Of a stretch of DNA of 64,000 bases, positions 10,634 to 19,661 are shown piece by piece. This DNA is from Rhizobacter sp. SG703. Lineage in GTDB: Bacteria; Pseudomonadota; Gammaproteobacteria; Burkholderiales; Burkholderiaceae_C. Each line of letters begins with the position of its first letter. The stretch's first letter is position 1. The notes below the pieces were generated by a model. It saw only the letters and a list, made by a program, of their open reading frames with translations, was not told where the DNA came from and did not search any database. A program made the translations under genes and the position numbers. The stretch covers positions 1 through 64,000 of the forward strand of contig NZ_JAAZQK010000007.1 of NCBI RefSeq assembly GCF_012275445.1, read 5' to 3'.

Positions 10634-10657
10634 AGGAGGCGGGGCACCCCACCTCCT
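10634..10657. terminator. hairpin after the AttH-like gene
   Basis: AGGAGGCGGGG (10634-10644) pairs with CCCCACCTCCT (10647-10657) with a single mismatch and a 2-base apex, so the functional loop would be larger. It lies 35 bases after the AttH-like stop. There is no T-tract, so terminator function is tentative. Confidence 0.4.
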
Positions 10658-10728
10658 CACGGCGCGAGCCGCTCCTTCACTTCCGAGAAAAAGACGGCGC
10701 CCGCTCTCTGAATTTCGCTGAGGGAGAA

Positions 10729-10863
10729 GTGCGCTGTACCGCGCGGGGAGCTGGGGGGGTTCCTCGGAGGGAAGTAAAGGAGGAGCGCCTTGATGGCCGA
10801 GAGGCTGTCAAGGCGCGGGGGACATGACCGCAGAGGAGCCCCCCAGCTCTCCGCGTCGCGCAC
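10729..10863. repeat. long foldback element with nested stem-loop
   Basis: A 17-bp arm (10742-10758, CGCGGGGAGCTGGGGGG) is complementary to 10839-10855 except for one G-T wobble. Outside it, GTGCGC (10729-10734) pairs with GCGCAC (10858-10863). Inside it, GCGCCTTGA (10785-10793) pairs perfectly with TCAAGGCGC (10808-10816) across 14 bases. This three-tier palindrome could be a structured RNA, a REP/MITE-like mobile remnant or a convergent terminator. No homologous copy occurs elsewhere in the window. Confidence 0.6.
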
Positions 10864-10868
10864 AGCTC

Positions 10869-10892
10869 CGTCAGCCCGTCAGCCCGTCAGCG
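10869..10892. repeat. three tandem copies of an 8-bp unit
   Basis: CGTCAGCC is repeated three times without spacers (last copy ends in G). It lies between the foldback element and the end of the TRAP receptor gene and has no coding role on either strand that I can support. Confidence 0.55.
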
Positions 10893-10907
10893 ACCGAGGG
10901 GCCGGCA

Positions 10908-11990
10908 TCAAAGTTTCTGCGCCTGCATGAAGTCGTCGAACGCGGCTTCGGCAAAGCGGAACCACAGCACCTGGTCGGCGCGGAACTTGTTGTAGTCCTC
11001 GTAGACCTTCTTCCACGCCGGGTTCTTGCCCGACAGCTCGGCGTAGTACTCCATCGACACCTTGAAGCAGGCTTCCATCACGTCCTTCGGGAAGCGGTGC
11101 AGCTTGGTGCCGGCGCCGACCAGCTGCTTCAGCGCGCCCGGGTTGCGGGCGTCGTACTTGGCCTGCATGTCGACGTGCGCATGCGACGACGCGGCTTCGA
11201 CGATGGCCTTGTACTCCGGCGTCAGCGCGTCCCAGGCCTTGGTGTTGATGAACAGGTCGACCTGCGGGCCGCCTTCCCACCAGCCTGGGTAGTAGTAGTG
11301 CGGCGCGACCTTGTTGAAGCCGAGCTTCTGGTCGTCGTACGGGCCCACCCATTCGGCGGCGTCGATCGTGCCCTTCTCGAGCGCGGGGTAGATGTCGCCG
11401 CCCGGCAGGTTCTGCGGCACCGCGCCCAGGCGTTCGACGATGCGGCCGGCAAAGCCGCCGATGCGGAATTTCAGGCCCTTCATGTCGGCGACGGTGTTGA
11501 TTTCCTTGCGGAACCAGCCGCCCATCTGCGCACCGGTGTTGCCGCCGGGGAAGTTGACGATGTTGTAGTTGCGGTAGAACTCGCGCATCAGCTTCAGGCC
11601 GTTGCCTTCGAGCATCCACGCGGTCATCTGGCGCGAGTTCAGGCCGAACGGGATCGATGCGCCGATCGCGAAGGTCTCGTCCTTGCCGAAGAAGTAGTAC
11701 GGCACGGTGTGCGCCATCTCGACGGTACCGTTCTGCACGCCGTCGACCACGCCGAAGGCCGGCATGATCTCGCCGGCCGCATGCACCGAGATCTGGAACT
11801 TGCCGCCGGTCATCTCGCCGACCTTCTTCGCGAAGACTTCGCCGCCGCCGTAGATGGTGTCGAGCGATTTCGGGAAGCTGGAGGCCAGGCGCCAGCGCAG
11901 CGCCTGCTGCGCATGCACCACGGCCGGCGCGATGCCGGCGGCCAGCACGCCGGCGAGGCCGGTTTGACGGATGAAGGAACGGCGTTCCAT
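10908..11990 (-). CDS. TRAP transporter solute receptor, DctP/TakP type
   Basis: Periplasmic substrate-binding protein of 360 aa for a tripartite ATP-independent (TRAP) transporter. The N-terminus MERRSFIRQTGLAGVLAAG has a Tat/Sec-like signal with cleavage after AVVHA. Family features are the RWRLASSFPKSLDTIYGG start, GVVDGVQNGTVEMAH and the ligand-loop Arg in LKFRIGGFAG. GGPQVDLFINTKAWD resembles the alpha-keto-acid receptor TakP, so a 2-oxo acid or similar monocarboxylate is plausible. The start was chosen at Met 11990 because AGGAGA lies about 6 bases upstream. The membrane subunits DctQ/DctM are not nearby, so the receptor is orphan in this window. It is convergent with the AttH-like gene across the structured spacer. 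Confidence 0.92.
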   Translation of the reverse strand: MERRSFIRQTGLAGVLAAGIAPAVVHAQQALRWRLASSFPKSLDTIYGGGEVFAKKVGEMTGGKFQISVHAAGEIMPAFGVVDGVQNGTVEMAHTVPYYFFGKDETFAIGASIPFGLNSRQMTAWMLEGNGLKLMREFYRNYNIVNFPGGNTGAQMGGWFRKEINTVADMKGLKFRIGGFAGRIVERLGAVPQNLPGGDIYPALEKGTIDAAEWVGPYDDQKLGFNKVAPHYYYPGWWEGGPQVDLFINTKAWDALTPEYKAIVEAASSHAHVDMQAKYDARNPGALKQLVGAGTKLHRFPKDVMEACFKVSMEYYAELSGKNPAWKKVYEDYNKFRADQVLWFRFAEAAFDDFMQAQKL

Positions 11991-12107
11991 GCGGTGTCTC
12001 CTGTGAATTGGGGTGATGCGGGCGAACCGCGGAATTCTAGAAGTCGCCCTGCGCCGCACGCTGCGGTGTTTCCCCGTCAGCGAAACTACGCACGGCGGCC
12101 CGGCCGC

Positions 12108-13496
12108 CTACAGGCCGGCGATCTTCATCTCGGGGATCAGCACCGAGCCGATGGTCTTGGTGCCCATCGTGTACGCATCGGCACCGACCGCGACGATGTT
12201 CTTCAGCATCTGCTTCAGGTTGCCGGCGATCGTGATCTCGTGCACCGGGTACGCGATGCGGCCGTTCTCGACCCAGAAGCCGGCGGCGCCGCGCGAGTAG
12301 TCGCCGGTCACGTAGTTCACCCCCTGCCCCATCAGCTCGATCACGAACAGCCCGCGGCCGAGCTTGCGCAGCATCTCGTCGAGGTTGTCGCCGGGCTTCG
12401 TCAGCCGGCTGGTGAAGGTGAGGTTCTGCGAACCGCCGGCATGGCCGGTGGTCTTCATGCCGAGCTTGCGCGCCGAATAGCTGGACAGGAAATAGCCCTG
12501 CACGACACCGCCGGAGACGACGTCGCGCACCCGCGTGACCACGCCTTCGTCGTCGAACGGCGCACTGCCCTTGCCGCCGCGCAGGTGCGGGTTCTCGCGC
12601 AGGTCGATGTGCGGCGCGAGCACCTCCTTGCCGAGGCTGTCGAGCAGGAAGCTGGAATTGCGGTATAGCGCGCCGCCGCTGGTGGCCTGCACGTAGCCGC
12701 CGAGCAGCCCGGTGGCGAGCGTCGATTCGAACAACACCGGCACCACGCAGGTCTTGATCTTGCGCGACTTCAGGCGCGACAGCGCGCGCTCGGCGGCGTA
12801 GCGGCCGATGGCCTCGGGGCTCGCCAGGTCGGCCGGCGAGCGCATCGAGCTGTACCAGGCGTCGCGCTGCATGTCGTCGCCGCCGCGGCCCGGCAGCGAC
12901 GCGATCGGCGCCACCGACACCGAATGGCGCGAACTGGCGTAGCCGCCGCGAAAACCGCGGCTGTTGCCGGCGAAGAAGTGCGACTGCTGCGCCGACACGC
13001 CGGCGCCTTCGGAATTGGTGATGCGGCGGTCGGTGCCGATGGCCGCGGCCTCGCAGCGCTGCGCGATCTCGGCGGCGGCAGCGGCGTCGATGTCCCACGG
13101 GTGGAACAGGTCGAGGTCGCGGGTGGCGGCTTCGCCGAGGGCCAGGTCGGCATCATCGGGCAGCCCGGCGGCCGGGTCTTCGGCGGTGAAGCGGGCGATG
13201 TCGTAGGCGGCCTTCACCGTCTGCTCGAGCGCGGCCGGCGAGAAATCCGAGGTGCTGGCATTGCCGCGCCGCTGGCCGAGGTAGACGGTGACGCCGATCG
13301 ACTTGTCGCGGTTGCGCTCGACGTTCTCGATCTCGCCCTTGCGCACCGACACCGACAGCCCCGCGCCTTCGGACACCTCGACCCCCATGTCGCTGGCGCC
13401 GAGCGTCTTGCCGAGCGCCAGCGCGTCTTCGACCAGTTGCTGGAAGCGCTCGCGCGAATACGCGAAACCGTGGGTGGTGAGTGCGGGCTGGGTCAT
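12108..13496 (-). CDS. PmbA/TldE metalloprotease subunit
   Basis: A 462-aa protein of the TldD/PmbA family. TldD and PmbA (TldE) form a heterodimeric cytoplasmic protease that degrades unfolded or ribosomally made peptides and matures microcin B17 in enterobacteria. PmbA lacks the HExxH zinc motif of TldD, and none is present here, so this is the non-catalytic partner. Recognisable blocks are GVEVSEGAGLSVSVRKGEIE near the N-terminus and ENGRIAYPVHEITIAGNLKQM, MGTKTIGSVLIPEMKI at the C-terminus. It diverges from darP with 108 bases between the start codons, an arrangement common in beta- and gammaproteobacteria. TldD must be encoded elsewhere. Confidence 0.95.
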   Translation of the reverse strand: MTQPALTTHGFAYSRERFQQLVEDALALGKTLGASDMGVEVSEGAGLSVSVRKGEIENVERNRDKSIGVTVYLGQRRGNASTSDFSPAALEQTVKAAYDIARFTAEDPAAGLPDDADLALGEAATRDLDLFHPWDIDAAAAAEIAQRCEAAAIGTDRRITNSEGAGVSAQQSHFFAGNSRGFRGGYASSRHSVSVAPIASLPGRGGDDMQRDAWYSSMRSPADLASPEAIGRYAAERALSRLKSRKIKTCVVPVLFESTLATGLLGGYVQATSGGALYRNSSFLLDSLGKEVLAPHIDLRENPHLRGGKGSAPFDDEGVVTRVRDVVSGGVVQGYFLSSYSARKLGMKTTGHAGGSQNLTFTSRLTKPGDNLDEMLRKLGRGLFVIELMGQGVNYVTGDYSRGAAGFWVENGRIAYPVHEITIAGNLKQMLKNIVAVGADAYTMGTKTIGSVLIPEMKIAGL

Positions 13497-13561
13497 GGGA
13501 TTCGTGTTTTTGGCGGCCCGGCGTGGGGTGGCCCCGCGGGCGCGCAACAGAGGGCGAGGGC

Positions 13562-13567
13562 TATCAT
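13562..13567 (+). promoter_or_regulatory. candidate -10 box for darP
   Basis: TATCAT lies 37 bases before the darP ATG in the pmbA-darP divergent region, in an otherwise G+C-rich context. No clear -35 is seen at the right distance, so the call rests on the -10 match and position only. Confidence 0.3.
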
Positions 13568-13604
13568 ACCGACGCCCTTGCCCGTGCAGCCCTCGTTTCC
13601 CCTC

Positions 13605-14213
13605 ATGGCCCCTCGAACTCCCAAGAATCACCTGCCCGACCCCGTTGCCTCCTCCGAAGGCGACGATGAATACGACGGCCCCAGCAAGACGCAGCTGAAG
13701 AAGGAGATGCACGAACTGCAGGCGCTGGGCGAGGCCTTGGCGGCCTTGCCCGAGAGCCGCATCGTCGGGCTGGCGGTCTCCGAATCGCTGATCGGCGCGG
13801 TGATGGAATACCGCCGCACCCGCTCGCACGAAGGGCGGCGCCGCCAGATGCAGTACATCGGCAAGCTGATGCGGCGCAACGATGTCGAGCCGATCCGCGA
13901 GGCCGTCCTCGCGATGCAGCTCGGCCAGGCCAAGGATTCGCTGGCGCTGCACGAGGCCGAACGCCTGCGCGCCGAACTGATCGCGAGCGACGACGCGCTG
14001 ACCGCATGGACCCAGAAGCACCCCGGCAGCGACCTGCAGCAGCTGCGCAGCCTGATCCGCGCGGCCCGCAAGGATGCCGCGGTGGCGCCGGAGCAGCGCA
14101 GCGGCCGCGCGTACCGCGAGCTGTTCCAGTTCATCAAGGCGCAGACGCTGGCCGATGACGGCGCCGATGGCGCCGGAGATGGCGCGCAGGACGGTGACCG
14201 CGATGACGAATGA
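13605..14213 (+). CDS. ribosome biogenesis factor DarP (YjgA/DUF615)
   Basis: A 202-aa basic helical cytoplasmic protein that binds the pre-50S ribosomal subunit during late assembly (role known from E. coli YjgA/DarP). Family signatures are PSKTQLKKEMHELQALGEAL, the Arg-rich RRTRSHEGRRRQMQYIGKLM and the C-terminal GRAYRELFQFIK. The tail is low-complexity Asp/Gly. The start at 13605 gives the usual length and places the conserved SKTQLK block near residue 27. The stop overlaps the mog start by 11 bases, so the two genes are co-transcribed and probably coupled. The upstream neighbour pmbA is divergent. Confidence 0.95.
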   Translation: MAPRTPKNHLPDPVASSEGDDEYDGPSKTQLKKEMHELQALGEALAALPESRIVGLAVSESLIGAVMEYRRTRSHEGRRRQMQYIGKLMRRNDVEPIREAVLAMQLGQAKDSLALHEAERLRAELIASDDALTAWTQKHPGSDLQQLRSLIRAARKDAAVAPEQRSGRAYRELFQFIKAQTLADDGADGAGDGAQDGDRDDE

Positions 14214-14790
14214 AGCCGCCCGCGCACCGCTCGACACGGTGCGGATCGGCCTGGTGTCGATCAGCGACCGGGCATCGAGCGGCGTCTACGAGGACAAGGG
14301 CCTGCCCGCGCTGCAGGCCTGGCTGGGCCGGGCGCTGCGCAACCCGATCGAATGGGAAACGCGGTTGATTCCCGACGAGCAGGCGCAGATCAGCGACACG
14401 CTGAAGGCGCTGGTCGACGCGAAGCACTGCCACCTCGTGCTGACCACCGGCGGCACCGGCCCGTCGCCGCGCGACGTCACGCCGGAGGCGACGCTGGCGG
14501 TGGGCGACCGCGAGATGCCCGGCTTCGGCGAGCAGATGCGCCAGATCAGCTTGCGCTTCGTGCCGACCGCGATCCTGTCGCGGCAGGTCGCGGTGCTGCG
14601 CGGCAAGGCGCTGATCATCAACCTGCCGGGGCAGCCGAAGTCGATCGCCGAAACGCTGGAAGGGCTGCCGACGGCCACGCCGCCGGCGCCGGGGATCTTC
14701 GCGGCGGTGCCGTATTGCATCGACCTGATCGGCGGGCCGTTCATCGAGACCGACGAGGCGGTGTGCCGCGCCTTCAGGCCGAAGCGCTGA
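14203..14790 (+). CDS. molybdopterin adenylyltransferase Mog
   Basis: Cytoplasmic MoCF-fold enzyme of 195 aa that adenylates molybdopterin using Mg-ATP, activating it for molybdate insertion in molybdenum-cofactor synthesis. The nucleotide-binding signature TTGGTGPSPRDVTPEAT is intact, with RIGLVSISDRASSGVYEDKG at the N-terminus and LRGKALIINLPGQPKSI later. Length matches E. coli Mog. It overlaps darP by 11 bases and converges on cysE with only 6 bases between stop codons. No other moa or moe genes are in the window. Confidence 0.95.
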   Translation: MTNEAARAPLDTVRIGLVSISDRASSGVYEDKGLPALQAWLGRALRNPIEWETRLIPDEQAQISDTLKALVDAKHCHLVLTTGGTGPSPRDVTPEATLAVGDREMPGFGEQMRQISLRFVPTAILSRQVAVLRGKALIINLPGQPKSIAETLEGLPTATPPAPGIFAAVPYCIDLIGGPFIETDEAVCRAFRPKR

Positions 14791-14796
14791 CGGGAT

Positions 14797-15561
14797 TCAC
14801 TTGACGAGTTGGTTCATCCGCTCGGCGTCGAAGTGCTCGGTCTTCTGGGCATCCGTCGGCACGCAATCCGGCTTCGTCGGCGACAGCTTCTCGATCGCCG
14901 CCCACAGCAGCGCGATCTGGTGCTCGTGGCCCGACGCGTTGTCGATCAGCCCCTTCATCGCCTGCGACACCGGGTCGTCGCCCTGGGTCACGCCGTAGGC
15001 GGAGAAGCCCTTCGCGTTGTCCGCCGCGGCATGCGACGGATCGTCCTTCGCGAGGATGATGCGCGCCGGATTGCCGACCGCGGTCGCGCCCGGCGGCACC
15101 GGCTTCGTCACCACCGCGCCCGATCCGACACGCGCGCCCTCGCCGACCGTGAAGCCGCCGAGCACGCAGGCGTTGGCGCCGATGATCACGCCGCGCCCGA
15201 GCGTCGGATGCCGCTTCGCGCCCTTCACCAGCGAGGTGCCGCCGAGCGTCACGCCTTGGTAGATCGTGCATTCGTCGCCGATCTCGGCCATCTCGCCGAT
15301 CACGACGCCCATGCCGTGGTCGATGAAGACGCGCCGGCCGATCGTCGCGCCGGGGTGGATCTCGATGCCGGAGAAGAAGCGCCCGAGGTGCGAGATGAAA
15401 CGCGCCAGCCAATGCCAACCGTGCTTCCAGCAGGCGTGCGACCAGCGGTGCATCAGCAGCGCATGCAGGCCCGGGTAACAGGTGAGGACCTCCCAGGTGC
15501 TGCGCGCGGCGGGGTCGCGCTCGAGGATGCAGGCGATGTCTTCTCGGAGGCGGTCGAACAT
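14797..15561 (-). CDS. serine O-acetyltransferase CysE
   Basis: A 254-aa left-handed beta-helix enzyme transferring acetyl from acetyl-CoA to L-serine, the first committed step of cysteine synthesis. The N-terminal helical domain ([20 protein letters not shown]) is short, as in the EpsC/NifP-like group. Hexapeptide repeats run from about [21 protein letters not shown] to VGNPARI, with the catalytic His in [14 protein letters not shown]-terminal extension of about 70 residues follows (through [15 protein letters not shown]), present in many Burkholderiales homologues. It is located downstream of trmJ on the same strand (91 bases apart), a conserved neighbourhood. Confidence 0.95.
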   Translation of the reverse strand: MFDRLREDIACILERDPAARSTWEVLTCYPGLHALLMHRWSHACWKHGWHWLARFISHLGRFFSGIEIHPGATIGRRVFIDHGMGVVIGEMAEIGDECTIYQGVTLGGTSLVKGAKRHPTLGRGVIIGANACVLGGFTVGEGARVGSGAVVTKPVPPGATAVGNPARIILAKDDPSHAAADNAKGFSAYGVTQGDDPVSQAMKGLIDNASGHEHQIALLWAAIEKLSPTKPDCVPTDAQKTEHFDAERMNQLVK

Positions 15562-15652
15562 GGGGGTGGGGTGAGACCGGGGCGGACCAGTTTATCTGGC
15601 AGCTTGAAAGTCCATGGCCGTCAGGGGCAAGCGTGCACGCCCCGGCGAATGC

Positions 15653-16372
15653 TCAGCCGCGCCGCTGCATCGCGCGGGCGATGCCGCGCAGCAGGTGCAC
15701 CTCTTCCGCGCTGAGCCCGGCGCGGTTGATCAGCTGGTGGAGCCGCGGCATCAGCTTCTTCGGCGCTGCCGGGTCGAGGAAGCCGATGTCGGCCAGCGCC
15801 CGCTGCCAGTGGTCGAGCAGGCCCTGCACCTGTGCGCCGTCGGCCAGCGTCGGATCGGGCACGCGCGGCAGCACGTCGAAACCGCCGAGCGCCTGGCGCC
15901 AGTCGTAGGCCAGCAGCTGCACCGCCTGCGCGAGGTTCAGCGAGCCGTAGCCGGGGTGGGTCGGGATGCTGATGCAGGCGTGGCAGCGGTAGACATCGTC
16001 GTTGGCCATGCCGAAGCGCTCGGAGCCGAACACGAAGGCCACCCGGTGCTCGCTGCGCGCCAGTTCGGCGAACAGCGGCCGCGGCGCGTGGGTGGGCGGG
16101 CCGAAATCGCGCGGCGTCATCGCGGTGGCGCAGGCGTAGCTGACGCCGTCGAGCGCCTCGGCCAGGCTCGCGACGACGCGGGCGCGCACCAGCACGTCGG
16201 CCGCGCCGCTGGCCATCGCAACGGTGTCCTCGTGCACCAGCGCATCGGCGAAGCGCGGCGCGACCAGCACCAGGTCGGAGAAGCCCATCGTCTTCATCGC
16301 GCGCGCGGTGGCGCCGATGTTGCCGTAGTGGCTGGTGTTGAGCAGGATGAAGCGGGTGGGATCGGTGGGCAT
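15653..16372 (-). CDS. tRNA (cytidine/uridine-32-2'-O-)-methyltransferase TrmJ
   Basis: SPOUT-class methyltransferase of 239 aa that 2'-O-methylates position 32 of several tRNAs using S-adenosylmethionine. The fold shows [24 protein letters not shown] at the N-terminus. The trefoil-knot motifs [15 protein letters not shown] and [20 protein letters not shown] follow. A C-terminal helical extension (about 165-239) is typical for TrmJ. It is transcribed divergently from suhB with 132 bases between start codons, and cysE follows on the same strand, the usual Burkholderiales order. Confidence 0.95.
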   Translation of the reverse strand: MPTDPTRFILLNTSHYGNIGATARAMKTMGFSDLVLVAPRFADALVHEDTVAMASGAADVLVRARVVASLAEALDGVSYACATAMTPRDFGPPTHAPRPLFAELARSEHRVAFVFGSERFGMANDDVYRCHACISIPTHPGYGSLNLAQAVQLLAYDWRQALGGFDVLPRVPDPTLADGAQVQGLLDHWQRALADIGFLDPAAPKKLMPRLHQLINRAGLSAEEVHLLRGIARAMQRRG

Positions 16373-16419
16373 CGGGCGGGCAACGCCAGCCGCACGGGCC
16401 AGCGGCGAAGGCGAGCGGC

Positions 16420-16439
16420 TAAAATCGCGGATTATCCGC
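16420..16439 (+). promoter_or_regulatory. candidate suhB promoter -10 and adjacent palindrome
   Basis: TAAAAT (16420-16425) is the best -10 in the trmJ-suhB divergent region, 80 bases before the suhB ATG. Directly after it comes a perfect palindrome GCGGAT-T-ATCCGC (16427-16439) that overlaps the expected transcription start. Whether it binds a regulator is unknown. Confidence 0.35.
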
Positions 16440-16504
16440 AGCGCTTCGCGCGCCGCACGCTCTTTCTCATCTTCGTCTGCCTCTTCCCACCTTCAGGGCG
16501 CCTC

Positions 16505-17470
16505 ATGTCGCAAGCACTGCATCCCATGCTCAACGTGGCCATCAAGGCCGCACGCGCCGCCGGCGCGATCATCAACCGGGCCTCGCTCGACCTCGACCTG
16601 CTGAAGGTGAACACCAAGTCGCCGAACGACTTCGTGACCGAGGTGGACCAGATGGCCGAGCAGGCCATCATCGAGACGCTGCTGACGGCCTACCCCGGCC
16701 ACGGCATCCTGGCCGAAGAGTCCGGCCGCACGCACGGTGCGAAGAACAGCGAATACGTCTGGATCATCGATCCGCTGGACGGCACCACCAACTTCATCCA
16801 CGGCTTCCCGGTCTACGCGGTGTCGATCGCGCTCGCGTTCCGCGACCAGATCCAGCAGGCGGTGGTCTACGACCCGACGCGCAACGACCTGTTCTATGCG
16901 TCGAAGGGCCGCGGCGCGTTCCTGAACGACAAGCGGCTGCGCGTGTCCAAGCGCACGCGCATGCAGGACTCGCTGATCGGCACCGGCTTCCCGTTCCGCA
17001 AGGGCGACAACTTCAAGCGCTACGTGAAGATGTTCGAGGAGGTGATGCAGAACTGCGCCGGGCTGCGCCGCCCGGGTGCTGCGGCCCTTGACCTGTGCTA
17101 CGTGGCGGCCGGCTTCTACGACGGCTTCTTCGAGACCGGCCTGAACCCGTGGGACATCGCCGCCGGCTCGCTGCTGATCACCGAAGCGGGCGGGCTGATC
17201 GGCAACTTCACCGGCGAAGCCGACTTCATGTACCAGCGCGAGGTGGTGGCCGGCAACCCGAAGATCTACGGGCAGATGGTCGGGATCCTGGCGCCGTACA
17301 CGCGGGTGATCAAGGCGGATGACGGCGCCGCGGCAGCGGTGGCAGCCGTCGCAGACGGCGTGCCCGAGCATGCGCTGACGCCGGAGTCGGTGTTCGCTGC
17401 AACAGCCAAGCCGGTGGAGCCGGAGAAGAAGAAGGCCGTGCGGATCCGCAAGGCCGACTTGAAGGGCTGA
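16505..17470 (+). CDS. inositol monophosphatase family protein SuhB
   Basis: A 321-aa Mg-dependent phosphatase of the inositol monophosphatase family; in E. coli SuhB also joins the rRNA antitermination complex. Metal-binding motifs are complete: the Glu in [32 protein letters not shown] (DPLDGTTN) and [15 protein letters not shown]. The C-terminus carries an extra Lys/Glu-rich tail (about residues 275-321) beyond the usual length of about 270, ending in [14 protein letters not shown]. The start at 16505 was chosen because [20 protein letters not shown] is the family-typical beginning. It is divergent from trmJ. Confidence 0.95.
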   Translation: MSQALHPMLNVAIKAARAAGAIINRASLDLDLLKVNTKSPNDFVTEVDQMAEQAIIETLLTAYPGHGILAEESGRTHGAKNSEYVWIIDPLDGTTNFIHGFPVYAVSIALAFRDQIQQAVVYDPTRNDLFYASKGRGAFLNDKRLRVSKRTRMQDSLIGTGFPFRKGDNFKRYVKMFEEVMQNCAGLRRPGAAALDLCYVAAGFYDGFFETGLNPWDIAAGSLLITEAGGLIGNFTGEADFMYQREVVAGNPKIYGQMVGILAPYTRVIKADDGAAAAVAAVADGVPEHALTPESVFAATAKPVEPEKKKAVRIRKADLKG

Positions 17471-17479
17471 TCGGTCGCG

Positions 17480-18631
17480 TCAGTTCCACGCCGTCCACTT
17501 CGCGGCAGACCGGCTCGACTCCACCGTCTTCTCCATGAACTTCACCCCGCGCGCGCCATCGGCAAGCGTCGGGAAGTCGCCTTCCAGCGGGGCAAGCGCC
17601 CGCCCCTCTTCCTTCGCGAGGATCGCCTCGGCCACCCCGAGGTAGAGGTTCGCGAACGCCTCGATGAAGGCCTCCGGATGGCCGGTCGGCAGCCGCGACG
17701 CCTTCTTCGCCGCATCGCACAGCCACGGCGAGCCGCGCGTCAGCAATCTCTTCGGGCCGTCGAGCGAGGCATGCACCAGCAGGTTCGGATCCTCCTGGTG
17801 CCAGGTCAGCGACCCCTGCGTGCCGAACACCCGCAGCCGCAGGTCGTTCTCGCCGCCGATCTCGATCTGCGACGCGATCATCACGCCGCGCGCACCACCC
17901 TTGTAGCGCAGCAGCAGGTTGCCGTCGTCATCGAGCCGGCGGCCCGGCACGAAGGCGGTCAGGTCGGCGCACAGCGATTCGATCTCCAGCCCACAGACGC
18001 TCGCGACCAGGTTCTCGGCATGCGTGCCGATGTCGCCCATCGCGCCGACGATGCCGCTGCGTGCCGGGTCGACGCGCCAGTCGGCCTGCTTGTGGTCGCC
18101 GGCCTCCAGCTGCGTCGCGAGCCAGCCCTGGTTGTACTCGACGATCACCTTGCGGATCTCGCCGAGCTCGCCGCTGCGCACCATCTCGCGCGCCTGCCTC
18201 ACCATCGGGTAGCCGGTGTAGTTGTGCGTGACGCCGAACACCGTGCCGCTGCGCTCGCAAGCCGCGACCAGCGCCTGCGCCTGCTCGCTGGTGTGCACCA
18301 GCGGCTTGTCGCACACCACGTGGATGCCGGCGTCGGTGAAGGCCTTCGCCACCTCGAAGTGCACATGGTTCGGCGTGACGATGCTGACGAAATCGATGCG
18401 CTCGCCACGCGGGCGTTTCAGCTCGTCGTCGAGCAGCGCCTGCCAGTTGCCGTGGTTGCGCGCGTCGGCCAGCCCGAGGTCGCGCCCCGACGCGCGCGCG
18501 CGCTCGGCATCGGCCGACAGCGCACCGGCCACCAGCTCGATCTGCCCATCCAGCGCCATCGCCTTGCGGTGCACCGCACCGATGAACGCGCCCCGGCCGC
18601 CACCGACCATCGCATATCGCAGCTTGCGCAT
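17480..18631 (-). CDS. Gfo/Idh/MocA family NAD(P)-dependent sugar/inositol dehydrogenase
   Basis: A 383-aa cytoplasmic oxidoreductase. The N-terminal Rossmann domain has [14 protein letters not shown] as nucleotide loop, followed by [12 protein letters not shown] and the catalytic Lys in VCDKPLV (family consensus EKP). [10 protein letters not shown] contains the catalytic His. The start [12 protein letters not shown] (18631) is preferred over an upstream in-frame ATG because GAGGGG lies just upstream. It is the last gene of the ROK-ABC-isomerase operon, 10 bases behind the isomerase stop. It probably oxidises a cyclic polyol or sugar derivative taken up by that transporter; the exact substrate is not deducible. 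Confidence 0.92.
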   Translation of the reverse strand: MRKLRYAMVGGGRGAFIGAVHRKAMALDGQIELVAGALSADAERARASGRDLGLADARNHGNWQALLDDELKRPRGERIDFVSIVTPNHVHFEVAKAFTDAGIHVVCDKPLVHTSEQAQALVAACERSGTVFGVTHNYTGYPMVRQAREMVRSGELGEIRKVIVEYNQGWLATQLEAGDHKQADWRVDPARSGIVGAMGDIGTHAENLVASVCGLEIESLCADLTAFVPGRRLDDDGNLLLRYKGGARGVMIASQIEIGGENDLRLRVFGTQGSLTWHQEDPNLLVHASLDGPKRLLTRGSPWLCDAAKKASRLPTGHPEAFIEAFANLYLGVAEAILAKEEGRALAPLEGDFPTLADGARGVKFMEKTVESSRSAAKWTAWN

Positions 18632-18641
18632 CAGCAGCCCC

Positions 18642-19640
18642 TCATTTCTCGAACGACGCGTCGAACGCACGCGCCGACGGCTTGAAATCGAGCCGGCGCG
18701 AGAACGCCGCGCTCTCGGTGGCGCCGTGCACCCGGTCCATGCGGCTGTCTTCCCATTCGACGCTCAGCGGCCCGGCATAGCGGATGTCGTTCAGCGCGAC
18801 GATGATCCCCTCGAAGTCGATCATGCCGCGCCCGACGCTGCGGAAGTCCCAGAAGCGCCGCGCGTCGCCGAAGCTGGTGTGGCCGCCGAACACGCCGACC
18901 GTGCCGTCGCCCTTGCCCCACCACACGTCCTTCATGTGCACGTTGAAGATGCGTGGGCCGAAGGTGCGCAGGAACTTGACGTAGTCGACGCCCTGGTACC
19001 CCAGGTGGCTCGGGTCGAAGTTGAAGCCGAAGCGCGCATGGCCCTTCACCGCGTCGATCGCGCGCTGGCTGCTCGCGACGTCGAACGCGATCTCGGTCGG
19101 GTGCACCTCGAGCGCGAAGTTCACGTCGACCTCCTCGAACATGTCGAGGATCGGCGTCCAGCGCGCCGCGAAGTCCTCGAAGCCCCGGTTCCAGAACGCC
19201 TGGTTCGTCGGCGGGAACGCATACAGCGCATGCCAGATCGACGAGCCGGTGAAGCCGGTCACCGTCTTCGCGCCGAACTTCGCGGCGGCGCGAGCGGTGT
19301 CCTGCATCTCCTTCGCGGCGCGCCGGCGCACGCCCTCAGGCTCGCCGTCGCCCCACACATGGGCCGGCAGGATCGCCTTGTGCCGCTCGTCGATCAGGTC
19401 GCACACCGCCTGGCCGGTCAGGTGGTTGCCGATCGCGAAGCACTGCAGGCCGTGCTGCTCCAGCAGCCGGCGCTTGTCGGCGACGTAGCGTTCCGACTGC
19501 AGTGCTTCCTGCACGTTGAAATGGTCGCCCCAGCAGGCGAGCTCCAGCCCGTCGTAACCCATGGCTTTCGCGAGGGGTGCCAGTTCGGCGAGCGACAGGT
19601 CGGCCCACTGGCCGGTGAACAGGGTGACGGGTCTGGCCAT
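18642..19640 (-). CDS. sugar phosphate isomerase/epimerase (AP-endonuclease-2-like TIM barrel)
   Basis: A 332-aa TIM-barrel protein of the xylose-isomerase-like/IolE group. Metal and substrate residues sit in [23 protein letters not shown] (Glu and His), [14 protein letters not shown] (Asp, His), IFNVHMKDV (His) and the late [11 protein letters not shown] (Glu). It is fourth after the ABC genes and immediately precedes the Gfo/Idh/MocA dehydrogenase, a pairing seen in inositol and keto-sugar catabolism. A GGAGA ribosome site lies 7 bases upstream of the ATG. It is likely to isomerise or epimerise the product of the neighbouring dehydrogenase. Confidence 0.9.
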   Translation of the reverse strand: MARPVTLFTGQWADLSLAELAPLAKAMGYDGLELACWGDHFNVQEALQSERYVADKRRLLEQHGLQCFAIGNHLTGQAVCDLIDERHKAILPAHVWGDGEPEGVRRRAAKEMQDTARAAAKFGAKTVTGFTGSSIWHALYAFPPTNQAFWNRGFEDFAARWTPILDMFEEVDVNFALEVHPTEIAFDVASSQRAIDAVKGHARFGFNFDPSHLGYQGVDYVKFLRTFGPRIFNVHMKDVWWGKGDGTVGVFGGHTSFGDARRFWDFRSVGRGMIDFEGIIVALNDIRYAGPLSVEWEDSRMDRVHGATESAAFSRRLDFKPSARAFDASFEK

Positions 19641-19661
19641 GGTGGTCTCCTCGAAGAAAAG

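Larger units (their letters stand above)
10600..10907. other. structured non-coding stretch with nested inverted repeats
   Basis: No gene is visible between the AttH-like stop and the TRAP receptor stop. The stretch contains a short hairpin at 10634-10657, a long foldback structure at 10729-10863 with a nested stem-loop, and three copies of an 8-bp repeat at 10869-10892 (separate entries). Because the two flanking genes converge here, part of the structure may serve as a bidirectional terminator, but it is far larger than needed for that. Confidence 0.6.

Noticed and set aside
10634-10657. Classical rho-independent terminator after the AttH-like gene
   Set aside because: The hairpin is good but no T-run follows on either strand; kept only as a low-confidence terminator-like hairpin.
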